In this document: piece after piece, positions 1 through 7,931 of the stretch | How the letters are laid out: each line of letters opens with the position of its first letter | Numbering within the stretch: position 1 is the first letter of the stretch | Assembly: GCF_002860325.1 (NCBI RefSeq) | Contig: NZ_PKOJ01000001.1 | Span: 496,001-560,000, forward strand | Reading direction: 5' to 3' | DNA length: 64,000 nt | Source of the DNA: Neptunicoccus cionae | Lineage (GTDB): Bacteria > Pseudomonadota > Alphaproteobacteria > Rhodobacterales > Rhodobacteraceae | The notes under the pieces: generated by a model | Database searches by the model: none | Told to the model about the DNA's origin: nothing | What the model saw: the letters and a program-made list of their open reading frames with translations, nothing else | Position numbers and translations under genes: made by a program

Positions 1-827
1 GAAGCGTGCCTGACGTAGGCACTGACTTCTGGTTCGATCTGGACCTTCTGGAAGCGGTAAAGCTGGCGCCGGCGAGCACACTGGCCCCTGCCTTGCCCCA
101 TGTACTTGTGTGTGAAGATGACCGAGATGTCGCTTTGACCCTGAAAAATGTTCTTGAGTTCGAAGGGTTCAACGTCACCATCTCGCTTGATGTTGCCAGT
201 GCGCGCGACCGGCTGGATCACATGAAGTTTGACGCCCTGACACTCGACCTGCAACTGCCAGACGGGAATGGAATCGACCTGCTGCACGAATTGCGCCATA
301 CGGACAAACACAGCGATCTTCCCGTTATTATTATAACTGGCAGCCAGCTCGATATAGGGGAGCCTGTGCCGGAGAACCTCAAGGGCCTGTTCCGTAAGCC
401 GCCTAACAGCCACGAACTGATCACACTGCTGCAAACCGTGACAGAGGACGCGGAAACAACCCGGCCACGGATCCTTCATGTGGAGGACGACGCAGGCACC
501 CGCGAGGTTGTGAAGAACATCATGGCCGAGCTGGCCGATGTGGATGCCGCCCCGACGATCGAAGCCGCCAGAGAGATGATGGAGGCAAATAGCTACGATC
601 TGATGCTGCTGGACTTGAATCTGCCGGATGGTTACGGGTTGGAGCTTATTAAGACGCTCAAGCAACGAAATTTCAACAAAATGCCGGTGATTGTATTTTC
701 TGGCGACGAAAGTGCAGATTTGCGTGATGAAAATATCTCGTCGGTGCTGTTGAAATCCCGCGTAACAAACGAAAAAATCCTTGCAGAGATCATGGATACC
801 GTGAAAAACAGGCTCACACTATCATAG
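1..827 (+). CDS. Hybrid histidine kinase, C-terminal part with two receiver domains (5' truncated)
   Basis: The frame is open from base 3, so the gene enters from outside the window. The first residues (PDVGTDFWFDLDL) match the usual end of a histidine-kinase ATPase domain. Two receiver domains follow. REC1 spans about residues 32-145, counting from the GTG at base 6, with acidic pair EDD, phospho-acceptor D81 in LDLQLPDG and Lys in FRKPP. REC2 spans about 154-270 with VEDD, D203 in LLDLNLPDG, and a Lys in VLLKSR. Both look competent for phosphorylation. A stand-alone receiver begins 13 bases downstream and an Hpt protein lies nearby, so this is probably the sensor end of a phosphorelay. If the GTG were the true start it would be a double-receiver protein, but the kinase-like N-terminus argues against that. 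Confidence 0.8.
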   Translation, partial: SVPDVGTDFWFDLDLLEAVKLAPASTLAPALPHVLVCEDDRDVALTLKNVLEFEGFNVTISLDVASARDRLDHMKFDALTLDLQLPDGNGIDLLHELRHTDKHSDLPVIIITGSQLDIGEPVPENLKGLFRKPPNSHELITLLQTVTEDAETTRPRILHVEDDAGTREVVKNIMAELADVDAAPTIEAAREMMEANSYDLMLLDLNLPDGYGLELIKTLKQRNFNKMPVIVFSGDESADLRDENISSVLLKSRVTNEKILAEIMDTVKNRLTLS

Positions 828-840
828 AGAATACATTATT

Positions 841-1227
841 ATGGCCGCACTTGAAAAAATCCTCCACGTCGAAGATGACGCTGATATCCGGGAAATAGCT
901 AAAATCGCGCTGGAGATGATTGGCGGCTTTGACGTGCACCAATGTGCCTCCGGCCATGACGCTATTGCTGTGGCCGAAGAGTATGCACCGGACCTTATTT
1001 TGCTGGATGTAATGATGCCGGTGATCGGGGGGGAGGATACACTGCGGGAGCTGCGCAAGATATCAGCGCTAGATGGGGTGCCTGCCGTATTCATGACGGC
1101 TAAAGCCCATCAAAAGGAAAAGCAGGCTTTGCTGGATCAGGGGGCGAAAGCTGTGATCGTGAAGCCGTTTGATCCGACCACTCTGGCGGATGAGATCCGC
1201 GCGATCTGGGACGGGCAGGAGGCCTGA
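841..1227 (+). CDS. CheY-like single-domain response regulator
   Basis: This 128-residue protein is a receiver domain and nothing else. It has the acidic pocket (VEDDAD), the phospho-acceptor Asp in LLDVMMP, the Thr of FMTAKA and the Lys of VKPFD. There is no output domain, so it would work by protein contact or as a phosphate shuttle or sink. It starts 13 bases after the hybrid kinase gene and is surely co-transcribed with it. The stop lies about 50 bases from the end of the convergent Hpt gene. The family call is firm; its target is unknown. Confidence 0.9.
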   Translation: MAALEKILHVEDDADIREIAKIALEMIGGFDVHQCASGHDAIAVAEEYAPDLILLDVMMPVIGGEDTLRELRKISALDGVPAVFMTAKAHQKEKQALLDQGAKAVIVKPFDPTTLADEIRAIWDGQEA

Positions 1228-1276
1228 CAGCCTGCCTGAGGGGGCAAGGTGCCCCTTCTGGAAAGCCAACTATAGA

Positions 1277-1600
1277 TCAGGTATTTATCGCATCCTGTAC
1301 GTGGCCGATAAGGCTTGTGACACCGTCACACAAAGCACTGCTGTAGCCGCCTTTTTCAATAGCTGCATTAACGTCTGTTTCCAGATTGGCAGCAAAGCTA
1401 CCCAGTGCATTAAAGCCCAAAGTACCAGCCAGCCCGTGGATCTTGTGCACGATAAAGCGCAACTCGTCCATGTCATTGGCTGTGCAGGTACCTTCGGTCA
1501 GCTTTGCGTGAAGCGCTGAAAGACGTTCTTCCCGCTCGGGCAGGCTGCTCACGAATTTTCCCCGAATTTCCAGAAGCTTGTCAGACAGTGCCGGGTTCAT
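1277..1600 (-). CDS. Hpt (histidine phosphotransfer) domain protein
   Basis: A 107-residue all-helical protein with the Hpt signature HKIHGLAGTLGF; H52 is the likely phosphorylated histidine (HxxxG pattern, with H55 where many Hpt proteins have Lys or Arg). The start codon overlaps the stop of the upstream receiver gene by one base (TGATG), so the two are translationally coupled. With the kinase and receivers encoded convergently next door it would complete a His-Asp-His-Asp relay. This assignment of partners is inference from proximity. Confidence 0.85.
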   Translation of the reverse strand: MNPALSDKLLEIRGKFVSSLPEREERLSALHAKLTEGTCTANDMDELRFIVHKIHGLAGTLGFNALGSFAANLETDVNAAIEKGGYSSALCDGVTSLIGHVQDAINT

Positions 1601-2652
1601 CAGAAGCCCATTTCCATCTTGGTGACGTTTTTGGCTGACGGATGTTTCAGGCGGTTCCGAATGGTGTCTATCTTGCTGGACCAGCCGTTGTTCTTTGGAA
1701 GACGGCGCAAGGATTGCGCAGCGGTTTCGGCAGAATCTACGGCCTTATACAGCGGCTCAAGCGTGTTCTTACTGCTGAAGAAGCCACATTTGACAGGTTG
1801 CCCCATGACCAGCTGCACATCCATTTTGGCGCCATTGTCATAGACAAGTTCCATATCCCGGATCGACATTGAGATCTCACCGGGCAGGTCATTGAACGTA
1901 TCCATTACAACCTTGTGGCAGATGGCTACAAACTGGCCGTTGCCCCGATAGCTGAGGAAAAATTCACTCCGGCGCAAGTTGTCGGAAATCGCTTCGGCAA
2001 TATCGATGATTGTATTTGAGAAGTCGCTACCCGAGCTGTGCGCGTGAATTGTCGAAATATTCGCCACCTGAAATGCAACAATGCAGGAACCGAACAGCCC
2101 TCCGCGTGTCAGTTGCAAAAGGTAGTTTTCAAAGGCGAGCTTGCCGATCACTCCGGCCACACCGTCGATCCGGATTTCTTCGGAAAGGGCGACAGGGTTC
2201 TTGGTTTCGATTTGATCCCGCAGCGCTTCAAGAGCGAAGCTTTTGTCTTCTGCTGCGGCGTGTTCCTGTACCAGACGGGCGGCAAGGTTTACACGGGTGC
2301 CCAGTTCCAGCACGTCGAAGGGTTTTGTAACATAATCCGACGCACCCGCTGTAAAGGCGCGGTCGATGTACTGGCGGTCGGCCATGGCGGTGATCATAAG
2401 GATCGGTGCAGAGCGGTAGGCGGGGAACTTGCGAATGTGATGGCACAATTCGATCCCATCCATTTCCGGCATCTGGATGTCGAGAAGAAAACAGTCAAAG
2501 CGGGTCGGGCTGTTTTTGATTGTATGCAAGGCCTCGGCACCGGACGTCACCAGAGTGATGTCAGGGAAGCCAGCAGCCCCTACGACCTCTTTCAGCAGCT
2601 CCAGGATGATTTCGTCATCATCAACCGCGAGAATTTTCATTTGCCCCACCAT
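1600..2652 (-). CDS. Response regulator: receiver plus degenerate GGDEF-like domain
   Basis: The open frame extends upstream to 2865, but the protein resembles known receivers only from MVGQMKILAVDDDE, so I place the start at 2652; 2640 is equally possible, and neither has a strong ribosome site. Counting from MKIL, the receiver occupies residues 1-120 with DDD at 7-9, D54 in LLDIQMPEMDG and K106 in TKPFD. About residues 160-300 follow the helix pattern of a diguanylate cyclase, but the active-site loop reads RGNGQF (232-237) instead of GGDEF, and the metal-binding and substrate residues are not recognisable. It would therefore be a non-enzymatic effector or a c-di-GMP/protein-binding relic. 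It is the promoter-proximal gene of a pair with the Hpt gene. Confidence 0.75.
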   Translation of the reverse strand: MVGQMKILAVDDDEIILELLKEVVGAAGFPDITLVTSGAEALHTIKNSPTRFDCFLLDIQMPEMDGIELCHHIRKFPAYRSAPILMITAMADRQYIDRAFTAGASDYVTKPFDVLELGTRVNLAARLVQEHAAAEDKSFALEALRDQIETKNPVALSEEIRIDGVAGVIGKLAFENYLLQLTRGGLFGSCIVAFQVANISTIHAHSSGSDFSNTIIDIAEAISDNLRRSEFFLSYRGNGQFVAICHKVVMDTFNDLPGEISMSIRDMELVYDNGAKMDVQLVMGQPVKCGFFSSKNTLEPLYKAVDSAETAAQSLRRLPKNNGWSSKIDTIRNRLKHPSAKNVTKMEMGF

Positions 2653-3343
2653 GTCTTTCTTGGTCTCAAGACGCGCTCCTAGGTTTCTACCAAGCGTCAG
2701 GGATCGGTTACATCTTGTGGTAGTATTCTCAAATAATGTGGCGGGTTTGTGACGCATTGTTGTTAACACTCGTACAGAGTCAGGGAAAACTTGAGAAAAA
2801 AGCGTGAAAAACGATGCAAACTTATCACGGAGCGCCCGGAATTGCCGGTGGCTTGGTTTTCGCAATTAAATATTCACTTTTAGAAAGAATCGGGATTTCT
2901 GCGTCTTTATTTGCAAAATCAGAGGCAAAGCACCGAGTTATTGCCAAAAACGAAACCTCCGTTTGTAAAGTTTTGTAAAATTTTTACGTCAATTTTGTAA
3001 AACTTCCGCGCGCGCAATGCGCGAGAATCCACATCTGCCGCTTTCAACTACAGGATATTGAGAGGTTCGGTTGTGTCACACACTATGTTGTTTCAGGATA
3101 CGAATTGTTCCTCGGCATCTGGTTGAGGTATGCAACCCTAGGGGTAATCCAGCTTTCACAAACTGAGCAGAAAGCGAGTTTTGGCGAACAGGAAAGCAAA
3201 CAACAGGCCCGTTCATTTTCATGAAATACCGGTCGCTGACACAGTGGAATCTGTGGACCATGCTATTTAGCTGCACTAGGATTCGGGAACCAACACAGCG
3301 CTTGGACAACGATTCAAAGCGCATTAACCAATCGGGAGATAAT
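2653..3343. other. Intergenic region between divergent response regulator and binding-protein gene
   Basis: About 690 bases with no convincing gene. It is visibly AT-rich in its middle (2870-3005) and holds three copies of TTTGTAAA (see separate entry) and a small GC-rich inverted repeat near 3008-3024. It must contain the promoters of the leftward receiver-Hpt pair and of the rightward binding-protein gene. Short open frames on both strands here have no ribosome site or recognisable product. Confidence 0.5.
2962..3002. promoter_or_regulatory. Three phased TTTGTAAA repeats
   Basis: TTTGTAAA occurs at 2962, 2972 and 2994, that is with offsets of 10 and 22 bases, so the copies fall on nearly the same face of the helix. 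The last two are extended to TTTTGTAAAA. Such an arrangement is typical of a cooperative operator. The protein that would bind is unknown. Confidence 0.35.
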
Positions 3344-4384
3344 ATGAAGCTCAACATGCTTATGACAGGGACCATCCTGTCCGGATTCCTCGCCGCCTCT
3401 GCTGTAACCGCGCAAGAACTGGTCGTTCTGGATTGGTCGGGCTATGAAGACGAAGGCTTTTTGCAAAGTTACATTGCCAAGCATGGCGGTCCGCCAACCT
3501 ATTCGTTTTTCGGCGAAGAGGAAGAAGCCTTTCAAAAGTTGCGTTCGGGGTTCAAGGCAGATGTGTCGCACCCTTGCAGCCAGTCCGTTTCCAAGTGGCT
3601 GGATGCGGGACTGATCGAACCCATCGACCCTGCCAAAATCGAACGCTGGGACGAAGTGAACGCCGGAATGAAGGAAGCTTTCAAGTTCGACGGCGAATAT
3701 TACCTGATCCCGTCCGACTGGGGCACAACAGCCCTGACCTATCGCAGCGATCTGGTTGATCCGGCCGCAATGGACACCCTTGAAGTGTTCAAGGATCCCA
3801 AATACGCGGGCCGCATCGCGCTGCCGGACAATGTGGACGATGTTTATGCACTGGCCTATCTGGCGACGGGTACTCAAGACTGGTCAAAAGCAACGGACGA
3901 GGATTTCGCCAAAGCCAACGAATGGCTGCGCGCGGTTCACCCGATGGTGCGGGCCTATTGGGCCGATGGCGCGGAGCTGGCCCAGTTGATGACCAGCGGT
4001 GAAGTGATTGTAGCCTGGGCTTGGAACGAGACCCCGACAACACTTGCAGGGGAAGATATTCCCGTAGAAGCCAACCGCGAGACAAAGGAAGGTTCTTCAA
4101 CATGGTTCTGCGGGTATGTGAACCTGAAGGACGGTCCGAACGACGAAGCGTTGGTCTATGATTTCTTCAACACATGGCTGTCACCTGAAACCACGCAATA
4201 CATTGTGAACGAATGGGGCTATGGCAGCGGCAACGAAGCGCAAATGGCTTCCCTTGGGACAGAAGCGCTTGAAGGGGCCGGTCTGGGCGAGATTAACGTG
4301 CCAATTCTGGCGCAAATCCCTATGGACCAGCAACTGCGTGAGAAGATGATCGCAGAATTCGAAAAGATCAAAGCCGGTTTCTAA
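3344..4384 (+). CDS. Periplasmic polyamine-type ABC transporter substrate-binding protein (PotD/PotF-like)
   Basis: Binds its ligand in the periplasm and delivers it to an inner-membrane importer. The frame is open from 3221, but GGGAG at 3334-3338 and a clear signal peptide (MKLNMLMTG to SAVTA, cleavage before QEL) fix the start at 3344, giving 346 residues, the usual size for the family. The mature N-terminus (LVVLDWSGYED) and the LIPSDWGTTALTYRSDLV segment are typical of spermidine/putrescine-binding proteins. The permease and ATPase genes are encoded convergently just downstream. Exact ligand (putrescine, spermidine or a related amine) cannot be read from sequence, but the adjacent putrescine-type aminotransferase favours a diamine. 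Confidence 0.85.
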   Translation: MKLNMLMTGTILSGFLAASAVTAQELVVLDWSGYEDEGFLQSYIAKHGGPPTYSFFGEEEEAFQKLRSGFKADVSHPCSQSVSKWLDAGLIEPIDPAKIERWDEVNAGMKEAFKFDGEYYLIPSDWGTTALTYRSDLVDPAAMDTLEVFKDPKYAGRIALPDNVDDVYALAYLATGTQDWSKATDEDFAKANEWLRAVHPMVRAYWADGAELAQLMTSGEVIVAWAWNETPTTLAGEDIPVEANRETKEGSSTWFCGYVNLKDGPNDEALVYDFFNTWLSPETTQYIVNEWGYGSGNEAQMASLGTEALEGAGLGEINVPILAQIPMDQQLREKMIAEFEKIKAGF

Positions 4385-4403
4385 ATCGGTAAAGCAGTCT
4401 TGG

Positions 4404-4433
4404 AAAAGGGCGCTCGTTCGGGCGCCCTTTTTT
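4404..4433 (+). terminator. Rho-independent terminator after binding-protein gene
   Basis: GGGCGC (4408-4413) and GCGCCC (4422-4427) form a GC-rich stem with an 8-base loop, followed by six T (4428-4433). It lies 20 bases after the stop of the binding-protein gene. Confidence 0.85.
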
Positions 4434-5062
4434 ATTTGTGCGGCTGCAAACATAAGGAGGTCGCTTGGTCAGCCCCTTCCTAATCAGCTTTTCAAGGACA
4501 AGCCTGCCCTTCGGCAGCGGTGCAAGTGCTGACGATTCGACCTGTTTTCCAATTTTTCTAAGAAGACACTGCCGGTTTGTGTCTGGCGGAGCGGAAGAGG
4601 CGGCAATTCTGATATTTTCCTATGCTAACGGATAGGATCTACGCCCAAGATAGTAGGCGTCCTATTCCCTTCCCAACGGGTTTTCGAAAATAAACCCCGT
4701 ATATTTGTTTCAGTTAACAAGCTCTGAAGGAAAGATCATGGACTGCAAACAAATTGAGATGAATGTACGGCAATCGCGGATTTCTGCGTTGAAAAGCATA
4801 GATGGAACGCCCAGATCAGCCCGCCCGCAAGCATTGGTCTTGGGGAGTTCTGCAGGCCAAGCATATTGGCCGGAAGCTGTCGCTGATGTTGAGGATCGTC
4901 TGTTCAGAACGTTTAAAACCATGCGGTATCTTGTGTGACAGGCCCTGTCGCCGGACAGGCAGCTGCACAGGCAATGCGACATGCCGCGCGCATGAAGTAC
5001 AAGACCTTTGAAGTCATACTCAGCTATCCCGAGGATTAGGCGCGTCCTGATTGATACCGCGC
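4434..5062. other. Intergenic region between convergent polyamine genes
   Basis: About 630 bases. One small open frame with a good ribosome site lies inside (4738-4938, separate entry). Around 4620-4670 there is an imperfect inverted repeat (GGATAGGA...TCCTATTCC-like arms). I see nothing else that can be named. Confidence 0.4.
4738..4938 (+). CDS. Small hypothetical protein
   Basis: A possible 66-residue protein beginning MDCKQIEMNVRQ. The reason to list it is the ribosome site GAAGGA at 4726-4731, seven bases before the ATG. It has no signal peptide, membrane segment or motif I know. It sits alone between the convergent polyamine genes, and a second frame (4802-5011) overlaps it, so coding is uncertain. 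Confidence 0.3.
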   Translation: MDCKQIEMNVRQSRISALKSIDGTPRSARPQALVLGSSAGQAYWPEAVADVEDRLFRTFKTMRYLV

Positions 5063-6148
5063 CTACTTCAGCAACAGAACGCTTTCCGCGCCCCAGCCGA
5101 CGCGGGCACGGTCCTGGCGGGACAGGACGGCACGTCCGGCGGTGTTGCGCATGGATATTGTGACGGGGTGGTCTACGCCGTCCAGCTTCACGTCGTAGTA
5201 AGTCATATCGCCGTAGTAGTAGACATCTTCGACAATCCCTGATGCCTCTCGTTCGGAGCGGGCGTTTTCGCCGGATAGTATTGTCAGCATTTCAGGGCGC
5301 ACCCCTGCTGTCACGCTGGCATCAACGCCACCGGGCGCTTGTTCGGCCGGGATGATAGCTTTGCCAAGCCCTGCGATCTCGCACTCAAAAGTACCGGCTG
5401 TGCCTGCGCTAAGCGAAACATCAAGGAAGTTCATCACGCCGATAAATTCAGCCACCTTGCGGTTTACAGGGCGGCGGTAGAGATCCTGCGGTGAGGCAAG
5501 CTGCCCGATCCGCCCTTCGAACATCACCGCGATCCGGTCGGACATGGTCAGCGCTTCTTCCTGATCATGTGTCACCAGAATAAACGTGATCCCGACCGCC
5601 CGTTGAAGGTGGCGCAGTTCGGATTGCATCTGTTCGCGCATCTTCTTGTCGAGCGCGGAAAGCGGTTCGTCCAGCAGCAGCACCTTGGGTTTCAGCACCA
5701 GCGCACGGGCAAGCGCCACGCGCTGTCTCTGCCCGCCGGACATGGCATGAGAGGCACGGTCGCCGTATCCCTCCAGACCGACCTGTTTCAGCGCAGTGGC
5801 CACCTCGGTTGCGATTTTGTCCTTGGGCATCTTGCGCGCCTTCAACCCGTAGGCGACGTTTTCAGCCACTGTCATATGGGGAAAGATGGCATAGCTCTGG
5901 AATACCATATTGGTGGGGCGGCGGTTGGCGGGAACATTTTCCATCGACTGTCCGGCAATTTCCACCTTACCGGCAGAGACATCTTCAAATCCCGCGATAG
6001 TGCGCAGCAGGGTTGTCTTGCCACAGCCCGACGGCCCGAGCAGGGAGAAGAATTCGCCCGTGCGGATCTCCGCATTCACATCGTAAAGCGCCTGAAAGTC
6101 GCCGTAGAATTTATCGATGCCGCTTAGGCGGATGATCGGGTCGGTCAT
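5063..6148 (-). CDS. Polyamine-type ABC transporter ATP-binding protein (PotA-like)
   Basis: This 361-residue ATPase powers import of the ligand captured by the protein at 3344. It shows Walker A GPSGCGKT near residue 40, the Q-loop in NMVFQSYAIFPHM, signature MSGGQRQR, Walker B VLLLDEP, D-loop SALD and switch His in LVTHDQEEAL. The last third is a TOBE domain, as in PotA. Its ATG overlaps the stop of the permease gene at 6145 (ATGA), so the three import genes are translated together. Homology is firm; the substrate is inferred from family and context. Confidence 0.88.
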   Translation of the reverse strand: MTDPIIRLSGIDKFYGDFQALYDVNAEIRTGEFFSLLGPSGCGKTTLLRTIAGFEDVSAGKVEIAGQSMENVPANRRPTNMVFQSYAIFPHMTVAENVAYGLKARKMPKDKIATEVATALKQVGLEGYGDRASHAMSGGQRQRVALARALVLKPKVLLLDEPLSALDKKMREQMQSELRHLQRAVGITFILVTHDQEEALTMSDRIAVMFEGRIGQLASPQDLYRRPVNRKVAEFIGVMNFLDVSLSAGTAGTFECEIAGLGKAIIPAEQAPGGVDASVTAGVRPEMLTILSGENARSEREASGIVEDVYYYGDMTYYDVKLDGVDHPVTISMRNTAGRAVLSRQDRARVGWGAESVLLLK

Positions 6149-6954
6149 AGGAATCCTCCGGCATCTTCAATGCCTGTTTTTCTTGCGCTACGGCGGCGGA
6201 AATATTCGGCTGTGGCCAGCAGGGTCAGGGACAGGATCAACAGGATCGTGCCAAGGGCCATCAGGCTGGGCAGTTTTTGCGGGAACCGCAGCTGCCCCCA
6301 GATATAGACCGGCAGTGTGGGTTCGGTTCCGGCCAGAAAGAAGGCGATGATAAATTCATCCAGTGATATGGTAAAAGAGATCAGCATCGAAGACACCACA
6401 CCGGGCAGCACCAGCGGCATCGTAACCAGCCAGAAGGTTGCCAGTTTGGTTTGCCCCAGATCGAAAGAGGCTTCTTCAAGGCTTTGATCAAGGTTCAGAA
6501 ACGCCGAAGACAGGATCGCCACGCAAAACGGCGTGCAGATCAGCACATGCCCCAGCACAATGGTCCAGAGCGACAGGTCAAACCCCATTTGCAGGATCAC
6601 AACCAGCAGGGACACACCGACGATAATCTCGGGCAGGACCAGCGGGATCATGATGAATCCCATCACCGCCTTTTGTCCGCGAAACTTATAGCGGGAAGAG
6701 GCCCGCGCCGCCAGAATACCAAGGCTCGTAGAGATAATCGCGGTACTGACAGCGATTAGCAGGCTGTTTTTTGTGGCGGTGTGCAGGGCTTCGGTTTCCC
6801 AAAGCACATTGAACCAGTTCAGCGTGAAGCCTTTTAGCGGAAAGGAGACAATCGAACTGTCGTTAAAGGCAAAGACCGGCAACAGCAGGGCAGGGGCGTA
6901 AAGAAACACCAGAAACACTGCGATATATAGTTTGAAAAGTTTGCCGGACTTCAT
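6145..6954 (-). CDS. Polyamine-type ABC transporter permease (PotC-like)
   Basis: A 269-residue inner-membrane protein with about six hydrophobic segments and the EAA loop (EEASFDLGQTKLATF...MPLVLPGV) that docks on the ATPase. It is the second of the two permeases typical of the spermidine/putrescine family. Its start codon overlaps the stop of the upstream permease by four bases (ATGA), as does its own stop with the ATPase start. Confidence 0.87.
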   Translation of the reverse strand: MKSGKLFKLYIAVFLVFLYAPALLLPVFAFNDSSIVSFPLKGFTLNWFNVLWETEALHTATKNSLLIAVSTAIISTSLGILAARASSRYKFRGQKAVMGFIMIPLVLPEIIVGVSLLVVILQMGFDLSLWTIVLGHVLICTPFCVAILSSAFLNLDQSLEEASFDLGQTKLATFWLVTMPLVLPGVVSSMLISFTISLDEFIIAFFLAGTEPTLPVYIWGQLRFPQKLPSLMALGTILLILSLTLLATAEYFRRRSARKTGIEDAGGFL

Positions 6955-7829
6955 TTCTGCCCCACCAGATATTTGCGGTTCAACCAGACGAAGACCAGGG
7001 AAATCACCGACACAAGGAACATGGCCGACAGCGCCAGCGCCGCGCCAAGGGGGGCGTTATTGGCCTTTTTGAACTGCAGTTCGATCATGTTGGAGATCAT
7101 CAATCCGTTCGGCCCACCCACCAGCCGCGGTGTGACGTAATCCCCGATGGTCGGGATAAAGACGATAACGGTCGCCGCCACCACGCCCGGCATCGCCAGT
7201 GGCAGGGTGACACGGATGAACCGGCGCAGGGGACCGTCGCCCAGATCCTCTGCGGCTTCCAGCAGGGAACGGTCGATTTTTTCCAGCGCGACGAAGATCG
7301 GCAGAATGGCGAAAGGCACCCAAGCATGGGCTAGCGTCACTACCACGGCATTCTGGTTATAAAGAATAAAGGACAGCGGCTGTTCGATCACACCGAGCCC
7401 CAGCAACGAGCCGTTCACAACCCCGTTGTACCCAAGGATCACTTTCCACAGGAAAATCCGCATCAGGTAACTGGTCCAGAACGGAATGGTGATCAGGAAA
7501 ATCCACAGTGGTTTGCGCTTTTGCGGGACGTAAAAGCTGACGTAATAGGCGACCGGAAAAGCCAGCAGGATCGTCAGCGCCGTCACGAGCGCGGAAATCT
7601 TCAGGGACCGCCCCATCAGAGTCTGGTAAATCGGTTCGGACCAGGCTTCGACATAGTTCTTCAAGGTGAAGGTTTTATCGAGATCGAGGTAGTCCTGCGT
7701 CCAGAAGCTGAGCGCGATAACCATTGCAAGCGGTGCTGCCAGCAACAGAATGGAATAGACCAGCGTAGGGCTGACCAGCAGCCAGCCCGAAGCTTCTTCC
7801 GAGCGGCGCCATTTGGTAAACCCGCTCAT
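6951..7829 (-). CDS. Polyamine-type ABC transporter permease (PotB-like)
   Basis: A 292-residue permease with a cytosolic N-terminal tail, about six membrane segments and the EAA loop LLEAAEDLGDGPLRRF followed by LPLAMPGV. It pairs with the PotC-like protein. About 100 bases separate it from the aminotransferase gene upstream, so both may share a transcript, with polyamine uptake and first catabolic step made together. Confidence 0.87.
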   Translation of the reverse strand: MSGFTKWRRSEEASGWLLVSPTLVYSILLLAAPLAMVIALSFWTQDYLDLDKTFTLKNYVEAWSEPIYQTLMGRSLKISALVTALTILLAFPVAYYVSFYVPQKRKPLWIFLITIPFWTSYLMRIFLWKVILGYNGVVNGSLLGLGVIEQPLSFILYNQNAVVVTLAHAWVPFAILPIFVALEKIDRSLLEAAEDLGDGPLRRFIRVTLPLAMPGVVAATVIVFIPTIGDYVTPRLVGGPNGLMISNMIELQFKKANNAPLGAALALSAMFLVSVISLVFVWLNRKYLVGQK

Positions 7830-7931
7830 ACGATAGAGCCTAGGATCATCAGTTTGTAATCACTTCGCATTTTGTGTCTTTGACTTCCTTCCATTGGAAC
7901 TTCGGAAATCGTTTCAGAGCAAGCGAAAACG

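Noticed and set aside
3221-3343. N-terminal extension of the polyamine-binding protein
   Set aside because: The signal peptide and ribosome site place the start at 3344.
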